Shown here one piece after another: positions 14,349 through 14,605 of a stretch of DNA of 14,605 nucleotides. The notes under the pieces are model-generated. The model ran no database searches, was not told the DNA's origin, and saw only the letters and a program-made list of their open reading frames with translations. The DNA comes from Phycisphaerales bacterium UBA2218 (lineage in GTDB: Bacteria; Planctomycetota; Phycisphaerae; Sedimentisphaerales; Anaerobacaceae): NCBI GenBank assembly GCA_002327785.1, contig DCUI01000033.1, forward strand, positions 1 to 14,605, written 5' to 3'. The translations under genes were made by a program, and so were the position numbers. Within the stretch, counting starts at the first letter, position 1, and the number at the start of each line of letters is the position of its first letter.

Positions 14349-14605
14349 GAGGTTATCATCCAGGTCATCATTCCCCGCCGGGAACGCTCGCGACGAGAGA
14401 CTGAGCGAAGAATGAAAAAAACTGTCGCCTTTCAGGAAATTCTATCAACATTTGGCCATCGCGAAACGCCTTCTTATACAAGAGCGGGATAGAACGACAG
14501 GCAATACGTGACGCCCGCGTGAGCAAGGCTTGCGCGGTTCTGTCGGGCGCCGTACGAGGCATCCATATGATAAGAGGGCCCCTTAGCCCGCATTTCTCAC
14601 AGGTA
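14349..14605. other. Non-coding stretch at the right edge
   Basis: With the leader and promoter this is a gene-free span of 319 bases (14287-14605). It is less GC-rich than the genes and has A- and T-runs near 14415-14450. A 64-codon frame on the minus strand (14368-14562) and a 26-codon frame on the plus strand (14412-14492) have no recognisable character. A minus-strand TAGAAT at about 14440-14445 could be another weak -10 box. I see no tRNA, repeat array or terminator. Confidence 0.4.

Noticed and set aside
14412..14492. 26-codon plus-strand frame starting MKKTVAFQE
   Set aside because: Too short, with no clear ribosome site and no known small-protein pattern; it could be chance.
14368..14562. 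64-codon minus-strand frame upstream of the promoter
   Set aside because: No recognisable family; it lies in lower-GC sequence with no good ribosome site.
1..14605. CRISPR array, tRNA, rRNA, toxin-antitoxin or phage genes
   Set aside because: I looked for regularly spaced repeats, cloverleaf patterns and small gene pairs and saw none.

Overview
The window looks like chromosomal DNA of a Gram-negative, GC-rich bacterium. Two Kdo-synthesis genes (kdsD, kdsC) sit next to a large LptC/OstA-type protein, so the organism makes an LPS-type outer membrane. The combination of a DUF2344 gene overlapping an RNase E/G gene, a hpf-ptsN-HPr-EI cluster, a DUF502 protein, and one oversized Lpt protein would fit Planctomycetota (Phycisphaerae-like). 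That placement is inference from gene content only; the window holds no rRNA or other phylogenetic marker.

Thirteen complete genes all lie on the minus strand and read right to left from about 14286 to 452, with short gaps or overlaps. In transcription order: (1) a flippase-like UPF0104/LPG-synthase membrane protein behind a good sigma70-type promoter (14320-14348), then a DUF502 membrane protein; (2) a PTS block of hibernation factor HPF, fructose/Ntr-type EIIA, HPr and Enzyme I, with no EIIB/EIIC permease, so probably regulatory rather than for sugar uptake; (3) a DUF2344 protein overlapping an RNase E/G; (4) an envelope block of kdsD, kdsC and a 735-residue membrane-anchored LptC/LptA-like protein; (5) an exported S9 prolyl-oligopeptidase-type peptidase and a GNAT acetyltransferase.

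The left edge (1 to about 280) is the 5' part of an insertion sequence whose IS1380-like transposase reads out of the window. Positions 250-451 and 14349-14605 contain no gene I can support.

Nothing here is clearly a new defence or mobile system. The most interesting points are the permease-less PTS with an HPr carrying both His15 and Ser46, the single large multi-unit Lpt protein, homology extending upstream of the only ordinary start codon of the DUF2344 gene, and a GGAAT/ATTCC inverted repeat wedged between kdsD and kdsC that reads in frame into kdsC.
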